Counted from the first letter of the stretch, positions 10,546 through 22,360 are shown. The stretch is DNA of 64,000 nucleotides from Theocolax elegans (GCA_026168455.1 CM047427.1:59163249-59227248); one strand, 5' to 3'. A program made the numbers and translations. Notes: generated by a model from the sequence alone, not told the origin.

Positions 10546-11696
10546 GTGGCGGTAACTGCGTCAGGAAAACTTGCACGCCACATCGGAGGGTCGCCAACTA
10601 GTTGGGAGGCTGCAGAGAGCAAGATGTATGAACAATTGCTCAACATACGCAGCAGCCTAACTAGGATGACCGAGAGAACAAACGTCCAAAAGAATGTCAG
10701 CCGCGTCATAACAGGTGGAATGAGTGAGCTGAATGAATCGGAACGAACAAAGACATATATATGGATGAGTCTACACCTCAGCAACAACAAAAGCGTAAAC
10801 TGGACAAACAAACCCCTACACCCGAAAATACTGTCACGGAAACGGAAGACGTACCTCAGACAGAAAGTTGGTCGACGGTCGTGCAAAAAAAGAAAAAAAA
10901 GAGGACGGCAGCAGCCAACACACGAACGGACGAACTGCCACCTGGGTAATCCACCGCGCACCAAAACCAGCAGTCAGATCGGCCAAAGCCCACAAAGGGC
11001 AGAAGCACGATTCTGATCAAACCGGCGGAGGGTCAGACGTATGAGGATGTTTTCGTCTGCAGGTGGATCCTACGAAGACAAAGACGGACGTACGACAGAT
11101 CCGTAAAACTAAGGAGGGTAGTGTTTTGCTGCGACTCGGTAAACAAGAGATTTCGGCAAGATTTCCAACAGACCTTGCAGGTTGCCCTCGGAGAAAGAGC
11201 CCAGGTAAAGGACTTGACAACTATGACAACGCTAGAGTTTCTCGACCTGGACAATGTCACGACAGAAAACAACGTTAGGGACGCCATTAACCGCGAACTC
11301 GGGAACAACGTAGAACGAAGGGTACACGTTTTTCGGACTAACGCCCGATGCTTGGCCCTTGCGGTATGTGACTTTGACGCGAGGGAGGCGACCGCGATCC
11401 TTAAAAAAAGAAGAATAAAAATCGGTTGGGTTAACTGCCGCGTGAGACCTAGGCTTCGCGTACCTTGGTGCCACAAATGCCTCGGATATGGGCATATTAA
11501 AAAAGACTGCAAAGGACCGGAGAGACATCGATGCTGCTGGCAAATGCCTTGCATACGTTGCTGGTTCGGGTGCGTGTGCAGCATTCAAGGCAGCACTGAC
11601 AACGACGAAGACAGTAAAGTGCCGGTAACTGCTCTCCAATGCAATATGAATCGGAGTAGCGTGGCACACGCGCTGCCTGATGGAGGACGTTTTTAG
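10546..11696 (+). pseudogene. R1-like ORF1 (gag-like) with zinc knuckle, frameshifted
   Basis: The N-terminal two thirds is spread over several frames (10546-11016, then 11121-11696), so frameshifts are present. The clearest part, 11121-11696, reads RRIKIGWVNCRVRPRLRVPWCHKCLGYGHIKKDC: a CX2CX4HX4C knuckle preceded by the conserved IGW.NCRVR segment of R1-type ORF1 proteins. A second knuckle is degraded (HRCCWQMPCIRCWFGC). The reading continues as TALQCNMNRSSVAHAL, which looks like the start of ORF2 read through in the same frame, and stops at 11694. ORF1 proteins bind the element RNA; this copy is not intact. Confidence 0.7.
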
Positions 11697-11814
11697 TAAG
11701 CACTGGAAGACGGATCAATTGGGCCTCATTAGTAAAAATAAAAGAGACACTGAGAACCTGTCATCCTACAGGACTCTGGATACGAAAAATTTTCTGGCCT
11801 CACATATGCACGGT

Positions 11815-12543
11815 GACTAAAAAAGCACAAGAAAAGACAAAAGCCTTGAGCAGACTCATGGCTAATTTGAGCGGATTGAAACCGAGCACTCGACGACTAC
11901 TTATGAGCGTTACCCACTCGATCATGCTATATGGGGCGGAAATCTAAGCGGACGCGTTACACGTTAAGAGACGAGCAAAAGCGATGACTAGCGTACAGCG
12001 GGTGGGCGCATTAAGAATCGCGTGCGCGTACAGAACGATGTCCGACCTACTCGCAATGGAACAAAAGCGCATATACGATCGAAGCGCAGACACAAGACGG
12101 GTCGACGCTGCGACAGACGAACGTACGAAAACCATGGAACTCTGGCAAACCCTGTCGACAAATACCCAACAGGCGCGATGGACACGTAGACTTATCCCTG
12201 CGGTTGCTCCGTGGAAGGGGAGACAGCACGGTGAGGTAGACTTCTATCTCACTCAATTTTTCTCTGGACACGGATTTTTTCTCGGCTATCTACACAAGAT
12301 GGGCAGACTTGCTTCACCTGAATGCAAGTACTGCGGATGAGTACATGATCACGCTGATCATACGTTCTTCGCCTGTAGGCGATGGACAGATCAACGTCAA
12401 CGACTTGAAATGAACATAGAAGCGATCACGCCGGAAAACGTGACGAGACTTATGACGACGAACGCGGACAACTGGCGCCTGATCGCAAATTACGTTACGA
12501 ATGTATTGCGGAGCAAAAAAGCAGATGGATGTCTGATAGATTG
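11815..12543 (+). pseudogene. ORF2 C-terminal fragment of R1-like LINE
   Basis: This starts after the internal deletion with KKAQEKTKALSRLMANLSGLKPSTRRLL and MLYGAEI followed by a stop codon at 11945. It then continues in frame-broken form through ALRIACAYRTMSDLLAMEQKRIYDR, TRRLIPAVAPWKGRQHGEVDFYLTQFFSGHGFF and the Cys-rich ECKYCG. A TGA follows at 12338 and the remaining homology (HTFFACRRW...) runs on to 12543. These are the thumb and C-terminal zinc-like region of R1-group ORF2. No catalytic domain remains. Confidence 0.75.
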
Positions 12544-12831
12544 AGCGAATGTGATTCGATAATGAAAGAGTAAAGGAATGAATGTGTTTTTTGGACACGC
12601 GAGGACAGCCGCAGTCCCCAGTTCAGTACCCAGTCTGATGTAATCTGAATAAAAGTTCAGGGCTAGTGTCGGTGCGAACAGAGATATGTGGGTTTAGTGG
12701 GTAATACTAGTTTGCTCCTACTGAGTCCCACACTCGGTGGACTGACTGTTCTTGCAAGGGGATGGATAGTTTGCCGGTTGTGCGTAAAATGTCATTACCA
12801 CAGACTCCAAAAAAAATAATAATAATAATAA

Positions 12832-13279
12832 TCCCGGGAACCTTCCTTAGGACGTTAGAGCACTTTTCCATGCTACCAGACGAGTCCACAGGTTGCGCAT
12901 CGTGGAACGACCAGATAGATTAATGGAGGTAGGAGACTATATCCAATCTCTCTGGCTAGTCGCTAATACATCGAATACGCGGCCGCGGACAATGGAATAA
13001 TCGAAGTGTAGCCAATAGTGGTAGGCTATGTTTCTTACAACCACACAAACACAATACATACACACTGAGAGAAAGGAATATTTGTGAGAAAGAAATTGTG
13101 CATTTGTTACTAAAAATTTACATTGACTTGTAACAAAACATATATTTCTTTGATATTAACACGAAGTTCTTAACTATTAAGATTTTAGATAATTTTAGAA
13201 CTGCTTTTTTGTAAAGAAATAATTCTTAACAGTTAATGAATGCAATCTTGTATATAAAACGTTACGATAATATTTAATA
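12832..13279. other. Spacer, nothing recognised
   Basis: The first ~190 bases are GC-richer, the rest AT-rich. No coding potential or repeat partner was found elsewhere in the window. Confidence 0.4.
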
Positions 13280-13283
13280 TTAA

Positions 13284-13584
13284 GGGGGTTTCATACTCAA
13301 TTTTTGATGATTAATTAATAAAAAAATTGAACCGTATGTGAATAAATAAGAGAATAAGCGCCTTCGTTTATTGACAATCTAACTGTGTGCTGAATTTTAG
13401 ATTAAAATATTATTGCGTTTTCGAGAAAAGTCTTACCAAAAATATCAAATTTTTTCACCTTGTTGAGGTTAGGTTCACATTTTTGGTAAGACTTTTCTCA
13501 AAAACGCAATATAATTTTAATCTGAATTTCGGCACACAGTTATATTATCAATAAATGAAGGCGCCTCTTCTCTTACTTTTTCAC
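13284..13584. mobile_element. TTAA foldback element, left part (related to 4460-8422)
   Basis: TTAA at 13280-13283 is followed by GGGGGTTTCATACTCAA, close to the terminus of the 4460-8422 element. Inside, a left arm (~13345-13446, AAGCGCC...CGAGAAAAGTCTTACCAAAAATAT) pairs with a right arm (~13476-13580, TTTTGGTAAGACTTTTCTC...GAAGGCGCCTCTTCTC). The right arm is the same sequence amplified in the 4960-6430 array. The right terminus and its TTAA are missing: the sequence changes at 13585, where another inverted-repeat element starts. Confidence 0.8.
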
Positions 13585-13763
13585 CCCACACAGCATGAAA
13601 TATTATATCGAAATATTTTCTGCAATATATAATAAAATATTTTAAGAAATATATTAGAAATATTTATTAAACATTACAAGACTTATAAAAGGAAACACTG
13701 AAATATTTTATTAAAAATTTCTAAAATATTTCCAAAAGATTTCGTGGTATAATTTAAGAAAAC

Positions 13764-14820
13764 AATGTGTAATATTTTATAAAATATAACGTAAACATTT
13801 TAAAAATATAAAAATATATAATTTATAAATATTTCATAAAATATTATTCGTAAGATTGTAAATTAATTTTGGTTATATTTCCAGTAATATTTACTATTAC
13901 AGTGCCGAAACATTTCATGATATATTTTAAAAATATTACACAAACTTTTCGGCATTTATTTAAAAAATATTACGCGAAATATTGTCTATTACATTTCTAC
14001 AATGTTTGTGTTATATTTGCCAAAGTATGTAATTTGATACAAGTGGAAATGTTACGTGAAATATTTGAAATATATTACCAAAGATTAAAAAATAGTACAT
14101 TATCGCTACGCTCGGTCCCAAAGCTCGCACTCGCCGTGAATGATACGTTTCGCGCCCTCGGTGCATATACTATTTTCGCCCTCAGGCCGCGAAATGACAA
14201 ATTCTCGGCCTAAGTCGCGAAACAATACGGCAAGAGGGAGAGAGAGGGAGAGAGTGCGCGCGCGCTCTCGCATTATTGCTTTATTGTTTACTTCCGACAC
14301 ATCGTTTCTATGAAAGGTCGTATCGTGTCGCTCACGAAAGTGTAGGGATATTAATTTACTTTGAACTGTTGGTGATTTCTAATTTCTGCGAACTTCATAT
14401 AAATTTATTATTACTTTTTTTTAGGAACATTAAAATTAATTTTTTAAGGGGGGGGGGCTCTGCCCCAACCCCCCGGCGGGGGCTTCGCCCCCTGCACCCC
14501 CACCGGGCCTGCGGCCCTGGACCCGCTTCCTCCCCCGCTCCATCCTTTTCATTCCCTATCCATAATATATTCTAACAGTCAAAAATTGTAATGTAAATTA
14601 CATCTTACCGGCCTTCGGACGAAAAAATATATTTCAAATATATTGTGTAATATTTTGTAAAATATATCGTAAATATTTTAAAAATATAAAAATAAATAAT
14701 TTATAAATATTTCATAAAATATTGTTCGTAAGATTGTAAATTAATTTTTGTTATATTTTCAGTAATATTTACTATTACAGTGATATAGAACATTTGATGA
14801 TATATTTTAAAAATATTACT
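13764..14820. repeat. Direct repeat pair (~180 bp) in AAATATTT element
   Basis: A block containing TATTTCATAAAATATT.TTCGTAAG and TCCAGTAATATTTACTATTACAGTG (with small changes) occurs at about 13764-13945 and again at about 14640-14820. The copies flank the GC-rich middle of the element, suggesting that the middle was inserted or that the end was duplicated. Confidence 0.75.
14446..14540. repeat. GC-rich hairpin cluster
   Basis: Starting from a G run just after TTAA (14443-14446), three short perfect palindromes follow: GGGGCTCTGCCCC, GGGGGCTTCGCCCCC and GGGCCTGCGGCCC. The second has a TTCG loop, known to stabilise RNA hairpins. The stretch is strongly GC-rich in a region otherwise very AT-rich. 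It resembles GC clusters known as mobile palindromes in organelle and algal genomes, but that resemblance is only in form. Confidence 0.8.
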
Positions 14821-15076
14821 TCTACATTTCGCCGTATTAACCGAAATGTTTCGGTTTCTTTTACGAAATGTATCGTAAAGTATTTGTATATTACATTTAC
14901 AAGTATATCGGAATAGTTTACGGTCATATGTTTTAAAATTTTATTTATAATTTTTCCATCTTAGGTTGATATTAATTGTTATTGGGCTGCACTTTGTCCT
15001 TAACATTTTTTAATCGGTAACGCTCAGTCGTCTTTTACATGTTTGTTTCTAATAATTTAATGAAAAGTGAAAATAA

Positions 15077-15265
15077 ATGTTAGTGGCAACAAAACACGTA
15101 TTTTCTAACATCACTGATGATGATATCAAAAAAAGCATCAAAACTTGGCTTGATGCATTTAGTAACAGGTACAAAAGAGAAATTCTAAATCAATCCAAAA
15201 ATAAGAGGCAGCCATTTAAACCCTTGGATCCTGACAACACTGATAGCTCAGAAAATGAAGAATAA
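15077..15265 (+). pseudogene. Short ORF, possible transposon protein C-terminus
   Basis: 62 codons, ending KPLDPDNTDSSENEE. The text NITDDDIKKSIKTWLDAFSNRYKRE (quoted in part) is amphipathic and charged, and resembles the C-terminal end of DUF4806-type proteins that are common in hymenopteran repeats. I am not certain. It lies within the 13585-16149 element, with no other coding sequence around it, so it may be the last remnant of that element's protein. Confidence 0.3.
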
Positions 15266-16149
15266 AATAAATAGTATAAAAATAATTTTTAGTATGCTAT
15301 TTTGAACGAGATATACTTTTTTTACCTTATTTGACTAAATTAACGATATTTTATATAGATATCCTTACTTATACTTTTTAATTGATAAAAATTACATTAT
15401 ATTCTTTAAAATGTATAAAAATTATTTCATAAATAAAATTAATATAGTAGTAGATAAAAAAAATCCATACATTTATTTTTATACCCAAAATATTTTTAAA
15501 ACCTTTATATGTAATTAATTGTAATAATTTTACCACAATAATTATGCAGAAAACATTAATGAAATACTTCTTGTAATTTTATAGAAATTAAATCATAAAT
15601 ATTTCATCAAAATATTTTTATAAGATAAATTGAATTATTATGAATGATTCTAATTCGTCCAAAAATGATTATTTCAGAAATATTATCTAAATATTGATAT
15701 GAAATTTTTGGAAATATATGAGAAATAATTTCCAGAAATATATCAGGAATATTTTGCAGAAATGTAACAAAAATTTTTTCTAAAATATAATAAAAATATT
15801 TCACAAATATAATAAAAATATTTCATAAATATGATCAAAATATTTCAGAAATGTAACAAAATGTAAACAAAATGTAACAAAAATATTTTTTAAATATATT
15901 AAAGAGATTATTTTGTATCACACAAAATATTTCGGAAATATTCCCGACATATTTCTTGTAATTTATAGAAATTATTACATAAATATTTCATAAATATATT
16001 TTTATAAGTTTACTTGAAATATTATAAAAGATTTTTTGTCGCGGACATTTGAATATTTCCCAAATATTTTTCTAAAATATTTTGAAATATTTCAAATCTG
16101 TACATGAAATATTTTAGAAATATTTTAAAAACAATGCATGCTGTGTGGG

Positions 16150-18805
16150 AAGTAATGTATTTTTATCTTTAAAGCTAAATAATTCAAAAACTATTTCTTA
16201 TATCTTTAAAACATTCCTTGCAGGACAATTTTTGTCGTAGCCACCTGAAATTTTACACACATCTTGAGGTATGTATGAATTATAAAGTTACACAGTCTTT
16301 TTTGTTTAAAATTAAATGTGACATTTTTATTATTACTTTTTTAATGAAAAATCTGATATTTTTAAGGCAATTATATAAACAAATTAGGTTTATCGAGCCC
16401 GAAATTGCATTTTTATAGATAAACCTTATTCGCTGTGTAAAGTTGTAGCTCATATGTATAAGTTTGAAATTTAAAATTTTTTTACCGGAGTTCTTTGATA
16501 ACTTTTACCCCGCAAGGAGTTTTTTGAATTTGCAACATTTTTAGGCCTATTTTGTTAAATATTTTAATATTTTTCGTGATTTAGGTGTTAATAATCATAA
16601 ATAAATAATATTTTTTATAATATATTTGATGAAGATGACATTTCACATAATATTTTATAAAAATTACAAAAATATTTTTCTAACCATACTCTACCCTTAA
16701 GCGAAATATCAAAAAAATTACAGATTCTGGGCATTTACATGGTAATTCGTTACATACGATCCGTATGCAAGCGTCCGAGATTTATCTACATACGCATAAT
16801 ATACGTAAATTATCAAATGATAAACTAAGTGTAAAAAATTACTAATAGTTTATTGAATAAATTACCAGAAAATAAAGTCTCTTTAATTAGTAAAAAAACC
16901 ACTAATAATTTAGTGAAAATTTTAATTTAAAATAATACACTAATTAATTAACGACTAGTCAATAATTTCATTAGTCGAAATAACAAATGGTTGATTAATT
17001 AATAAAAACTCATAATTAACAGATCAGAGAATATTCAATATATCAAATTATACATTATTTTACAAAAACAGTAAAATAATAAATATTTCAATAGTAAAAT
17101 ATGAGTTTACTTTTTAAATTGTTATATTATAAAATTAGTACAGTAAAAACCCCATATTCTTAACGTACTCTTCAAACAGTGCGTACTCAGTTTTTTTAAA
17201 TTAATAATATATAGAAATAAAAAACATCCTGGATTCTAATGAATAAAGTAAGTATAACAAACTCTTTTATACAACTAAGCAATTACATACAATACTCAAT
17301 ATTAGTTCCAGTGCAGTTATTTATGGTTAGACCCATCGATACTGATGTTCTATCCAATATTTGCTTCTCCGATTCAATGATTTTATTACATTAATTACTC
17401 GAATGAATCAAAGTTGCTAAATCGAACTATATGAATGATTCTAGAAGAGGGATGTCGAGAAAAATTGAATGCTTGGTTACTCAAGAAGTGATCCACAGAA
17501 TCGGATTATCGAGTATTTCATGGAGAAAACCATCTATTTTTTTCTTGTGCATCCACGCGTAATATAAATTTGTCATGTCGATAGATAATTCAATTAATTA
17601 ATTAAATAAACAACAACGATATATCTAATTAATTTAATAATTGCAGAAAATAAAAAAATTGCACAAAATTTCTTTTTAATTGCTTTATCTTACAGTTTTT
17701 TCAATAAGACATTAAAAAAAATCAAATGTTCACTCACATATTATTTAAAAAGTTTCTTATCGATCATCTAACATTAACATTAAGCTATAGATTCGTAAAT
17801 GCGGTAACAACATAATACATATACTTAATGCGGACTTCCCTATTGATTAATGTTAAAACGTTGATGAACTATATAAGGTAATTCAATTTTTTCAAAGCAC
17901 AGGAATATATTACTTCGTATTTGACTGATGATCACGATTAAGGAAGTCATATATATATATATATATATATTCGAAAGCAGTCAAACCTAACGTATATTCA
18001 TCGAAACTATACAAATTATTGATCCGTATAACGTCGCAGCCTTTGGACCACCAGAAAATATTCTAGGAGCATCGTTATTCTCAATAAAATTATCTGATCG
18101 TCTTTTGTTATTTCGATGCCATTGCCAAAGTTGACGTAGGACAGTAATTATACGATAAAAGCTTTTCCGAAAATCAATTTTGCGCTTAAAAGTGTTGTTC
18201 GAATAAATTTATTTACCATTTCATTCGACGTCGCGCGTAATTGTCTAGTTTACTTAGTTATACAAAACTGCGAGATATTACAAATATTATCAACGAACCA
18301 CTTCCTGCTTCATTAAAACTCTGAACATTTCAATAAATCACATCACCCGACAGCGTATTCTTAGATGATTTCAAGTGTTGTACATCGAGAATAGTTATGG
18401 TAAATTATATTATTATTAATCATCCTGTTTCATAAGAAAATAAATCAAGTTACTTGAAAACAATTGATAAAACTTAATTAGTTTAAAATTTGAGATTAAT
18501 GATTTAGAATATTATTATTTTATTTTTAGCATTAAGTTTCTTAACTATACAGCTTTGAACTATTTGTTGCGTTGAATACATACAAGCTCTATATTATTTT
18601 CATCTTATGTCTTTAAAGCATACAGCGGTTTGTAGGTCGAACATCGATAGTTGTCAAATTAGGGAATCCTACGACTACTAACACAATACGAAGTTAGTAT
18701 ATAGTCAAGAGCGATTATGTTACCATCTAGATGAGAATCGTCGCCGAACATTCAATCTTGCAGGGATCCCAACTAAGTAAATAAATCAATATTAAAGTAC
18801 ACAAA
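16150..18805. other. AT-rich DNA, no gene recognised
   Basis: Very AT-rich with only short chance frames. It contains an (AT)n run at 17949-17970. It may be intron or 3' flank of the receptor gene to its right. Confidence 0.5.
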
Positions 18806-18934
18806 TTAAGACCGAAGTAGCTGGAGAGAAAAATGGGGTTGAACGGTACACCGACGGTCCCACGTATTTGCGGTGTGTCTATCTCCCCCAGGGTTCAGTA
18901 TAACGAATGTTTGATTACATCCGGGGTGCAACGA
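18806..18934 (-). other. Candidate terminal coding exon of the receptor
   Basis: On the minus strand a pyrimidine-rich tract and AG (18935-18936) precede an open phase-0 frame of 42 codons ending at TAA (18806-18808). It starts SLHPGCNQTF and is GC-richer than its surroundings. The upstream receptor exon ends in phase 0 at 21383, so the two would join in frame. Helix 8 of this family is usually followed by a Pro-Cys palmitoylation site; here a Cys comes six residues after the junction. I could not match it to a remembered C-terminus, so this is only a candidate. Confidence 0.25.
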
Positions 18935-20154
18935 CTATATTCAAAAAAAAAGAATCGACCGAAAAATAATTCAAGGACATCCGGGTGATGGGCATCGTAA
19001 CGATATTAGCTCAAAAACCAACAGCTTTTCACACATTCTTGCCCGTCATTTTTACTTCTACACCTTTTTATGTTCGATGTAAGAGATGTAATTATTGAAT
19101 TTATGGTAAGGAATTTCTCGGTAAGTAATGAATACTTTTACCTAAAATTTAATACAGAAACAAATGATTAACATAAAAGGGGCACTAAATTTATATTTTA
19201 CGTCGATAACCTAGGGAACATAAAAGTTTAGTAGGCACCCACTTAATTAGGTGATACACACATTTTTCATTTTCAGTTTATATCTAATTTGAATGGAGAA
19301 ATTCATTCAAAGTTGGGTCTTATATAAATTACTAATATCAACTTTGATTTCTCAGGAAAGCTATTCTGAATCATAGTATCATTTACCTAAAGTTTCAATT
19401 TTGCATTTTTCCGATATCAATATTGCTTTTAGTATTTTAATCAGAATAAATATTACTTAAAACATTCACAAGTCCGAGGATTGTTCTAAAATATTAATTA
19501 TTATTCGTTTACAAGTATTTGCATTTACAAATAAAATTCAATAATAATTTGGAAAATTTAGGTGGTTTTTCTGTTTTTTATTAAAAAATTGCAATTATCG
19601 AAATTACATTTATAAGATATTGAAGAAACAAATTTTTGGCAAAATAAATACTTGCACCTAAAAAGTTTCTATCATGTATTTAATTGTACGAGTTGTAATG
19701 GAAAGTGATTTAATTATTGAGAATATATAATTCAAAATTTGCTTAAAGCGAAGAGAATATGGTATTTTTCCTAAAATGCTACTCATTTTGGACGAAATAA
19801 ACAAATACTGCTTGTTAAATTGTAATGCAATACAAGTTAATTTAATTATGTAATAACATATTTTTACATTTAAAATAAACGTTTTTAATTTATCGATACA
19901 TTTAAATGATATCGTTACTTTCATTTGATAATAAAATTTATAACCTGAATTATTAAAAAAAGTCTAGAAGCTAATACTAATTAATGATAAGTATAAGCTA
20001 ATGTTAATGAGTTCACTAAAAAATATAATTAAATAAATGAATAATTGATATAATTAAAACATGATTATTAATATAAAATAAAATTCCTTTTATAATATTC
20101 TAATGACAAAGAAATAGTTTTAATAATTTAAAGCAAGTTTTAGGAAATGTATGT
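18935..20154. other. AT-rich DNA, no gene recognised
   Basis: Probable intron or spacer. The longest frame (88 codons, minus, 19658-19924) is Ile/Lys/Asn-rich, as expected by chance in AT-rich DNA. Confidence 0.5.
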
Positions 20155-20545
20155 AATTTAATAAAAAAAAATAATTAAAATTTGTTGCAAACGTATGGCA
20201 TTTAATTAACAATAATTTAAAAAAAAAAAAGTAATCCTTCGGAGATTCGAACTTGAATCTTTTATACCGAAGTCTTTCGCTCTACCAACTGAGCTATTTT
20301 ATTGTTTATATTAGTATGTTAAATTCAGGTTAAATATAAAAAACAATAGCAGCACACTTCAATTCAGTTTATAACTTGAATTTAACATATTAATATAAAC
20401 AATAAAATAGCTCATAGAGCGAAAGACTTCGGTATAAAAGATTCAAGTTCGAATCTCCGAAGGATTACTTTTTTTTTTTTTAAATTATAGTTAATTAAAT
20501 GCCATACGTTTGCAACAAATTTTAATTATTTTTTTTATTAAATTT
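20155..20545. mobile_element. Foldback element with tRNA-like arms
   Basis: A left arm (~20155-20333) and right arm (~20372-20545) are inverted copies of each other around a ~40-base loop. Each arm contains a tRNA-like sequence: TAGCTCAGTTGGTAGAGCG (A-box region, complete only in the left arm read on the minus strand; the right arm lacks TTGG) and AAGTTCGAATCTCC (B-box region), then a poly-T run. The acceptor and anticodon stems do not pair properly, so neither arm is a functional tRNA. It is best described as two tRNA-derived SINE-like units head to head, or a MITE made from them. Confidence 0.75.
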
Positions 20546-21382
20546 TGAATAATATTTATGGCAAAATCTTTGCAAATCATGGATTCTGCTCATTAGCCAC
20601 GATTTTGCCAAGATATTGCAAGGAAAAATTTTGCCATGATTTTCACATGAATTTTTGGTGAGTACACGCATGATGAACGCTACTTAATTTATTTTATATC
20701 GTGTCATATTATGAGAAAGAGATTGCACTTTTGTACATAAATATTTTCTTTTATTTTAAAAATAATTTTTTAGTTCAAACTGTTAAAATTCTAGATTTTG
20801 TGAGCTTTGATTAGACGTCACATTTTATTTTATTTATGAGATTCGAAATTGTTTATTAACACTTTTTTTAGTTCTGGAGTCTCATTTGTCTTCTCGACGT
20901 TAATGAATGCGATTAATTCATCATTCAATATGTGACTTACTTTACACACAAGTTTTTAGATTGAAACCTAAATTAAGCGATTCCATTTTGGATTAATAAA
21001 CTTAAATTTCATGATGAATCTAATAGAATTGTTTTAATATTTTAGATTTATGATCAGTGCATATATTAGATTAATTCTAATTAATCTCTTGGATTGATCT
21101 TTTAATATATTGAATATTCGTTTAGAAGAGATCCTAAATTAAGACTTATGACAGCTTACAATCAAAAGTTTTGGATTGAACTTTTAAATCTAAATACCAT
21201 ATTTTGAACATGTAATCGAACAGATTCAATTTTTTAATAATCTATATTAGATTTAAACGTATCAGTCAATTAGATTGATCATATTTTTCATTAGGAAATC
21301 AATCTATTAAATTAAAATTTTAAAACTTTTGAGTGTAAGTAAGTAAACAATTAAACTAATGAATATGTATATTTGAATATAC
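20546..21382. other. AT-rich DNA, probably receptor intron
   Basis: Lies directly 3' of the splice donor of the receptor exon (GT at 21381-21382 on the minus strand). No coding potential is visible. Confidence 0.5.
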
Positions 21383-22360
21383 CTGTTTAAATTCTTTCCT
21401 GAAGTTCTCGTTGAGCCATGCGTAAAGAAATGGATTATAGCAAGTGCTACTCATAGCCAGACAATGAGCAACGAAGAAAAACACCTTGTAGTACTTGAAG
21501 TTAATGGCTTCAGGAGAGAAATCTTCAACAATGTTGACGATATTGAGGGGCAGCCAGCTAACCCCAAATATGGCTACCATTGCAATAAGCATGCGGTTAG
21601 TCCTCCTTTTCCGCTGTCGATCAGCAATTTCCCTCCTACTAGTTTTGTTACCTGGCTTCATCCTTGCTCGATCATTCAGTCTAGCCGAGACGCAAATATA
21701 GCAGACCGCAATAATTATAAATGGTAATATAAACTGCATAATCGAGGTGAATCCACTGAATACTTGTCTAAATGGATCTTCTGGCCAATCTTCCTCACAA
21801 TAACGTGTCTTATTTTGTTCATCTTGAAGAGGTTGCATATACAGCCCATACGGAAGAGTCAGCAACAGTGCAATAATCCAAATCGCGAAAATGATTCCTA
21901 AACAAATCTTGTTTTTCATTCTTGGCTTGAATGGGTACAGGATCACGAAGAACCTGTCAATGGCTATGCTGGTTAAGGTAAGAGTGCTGATGTAAATGCT
22001 GACACCCTGAGCATACGGAACCAGGTGACATAAAGTATCCCCGAAAACCCAATGGCCTAAGAATGTGTATAAGGGTGTGAACGGTACCGCAAGAACGCAT
22101 AGAAGAACGTCGCTTACGGCTAGGTTGGTGATAAAAATGTTTGTCACTGTTTGCATTTCTCGATTACGCAGGACAACGAAGCATACTAAGGCGTTGCCCA
22201 GAAATCCTAATAGAAAGATGGTCGCATAGAAGAAGCCAAAAATTATTTTAAAGGTCTCGTTCGAAGTCGTCAAATCATCGGCAATCCCGGTAACATTAAA
22301 TAAGCAGTTTCCATTTGGGCATCTACTGCTGTCGTTGTGGATGTAGTGATGAATCGACAT
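21383..22360 (-). CDS. sNPF-R: Short neuropeptide F receptor, main coding exon (partial)
   Basis: A rhodopsin-class GPCR of the NPY-receptor-like group, acting at the plasma membrane as the receptor for short neuropeptide F, a feeding and metabolism peptide in insects. The exon encodes 326 residues from ATG at 22360; an in-frame TAG lies just upstream, so this is the first Met. N-glycosylation sites NVT (22) and NET (34) precede TM1. Hallmarks: GN..VC in TM1, NLAVSD (D84) in TM2, Cys111 and Cys188 for the ECL2 disulfide, DRF at 135-137 in place of DRY, PF in TM5, SWLPLNIVNI in TM6 and NPFLY at 309-313 in TM7. Helix 8 reads NENFRKEFKQ. The frame runs a few codons further to a stop at 21356, but CAG|GTATAT at 21383/21382 is a good splice donor exactly where helix 8 ends, so the C-terminal tail is in another exon. 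The assignment over other NPY-like receptors rests on LAVPFTPLYTFLG, YPF.PRMK and RTNRMLIAMVA. Confidence 0.92.

Larger units (their letters stand above)
10083..12831 (+). mobile_element. Internally deleted R1-like LINE
   Basis: A GC-rich 5' region (from about 10083, boundary approximate) leads to ORF1 with a CCHC zinc knuckle, the first codons of ORF2, then directly the C-terminal part of ORF2; endonuclease and polymerase domains are absent. The 3' end is marked by an A-rich run and (AAT)n at 12809-12831. The R1-group assignment follows from the ORF1 zinc-knuckle context and the ORF2 C-terminal text (ALRIACAYRT...SGHGFF..YLHKMGR..SPECKYCG). Confidence 0.75.
13585..16149. mobile_element. 2.57-kb element with 13-bp inverted termini, AAATATTT-rich
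   Basis: CCCACACAGCATG at 13585-13597 is repeated in inverted orientation at 16137-16149. Both flanks inside (13600-14080 and 15480-16140) are packed with AAATATTT-type motifs. A ~180-bp segment (from ~13764) is directly repeated near 14640-14820. The middle holds a GC-rich hairpin cluster and a short reading frame (15077-15265). I found no clear target-site duplication and cannot name the superfamily. That it inserted into the TTAA element ending at 13584 is inferred; the missing half of that element is not seen after 16149. Confidence 0.6.

Noticed and set aside
20225..20305. A tRNA gene in the left arm of the foldback
   Set aside because: A and B boxes are present, but acceptor and anticodon stems do not pair; it is duplicated in inverted form within a repeat.
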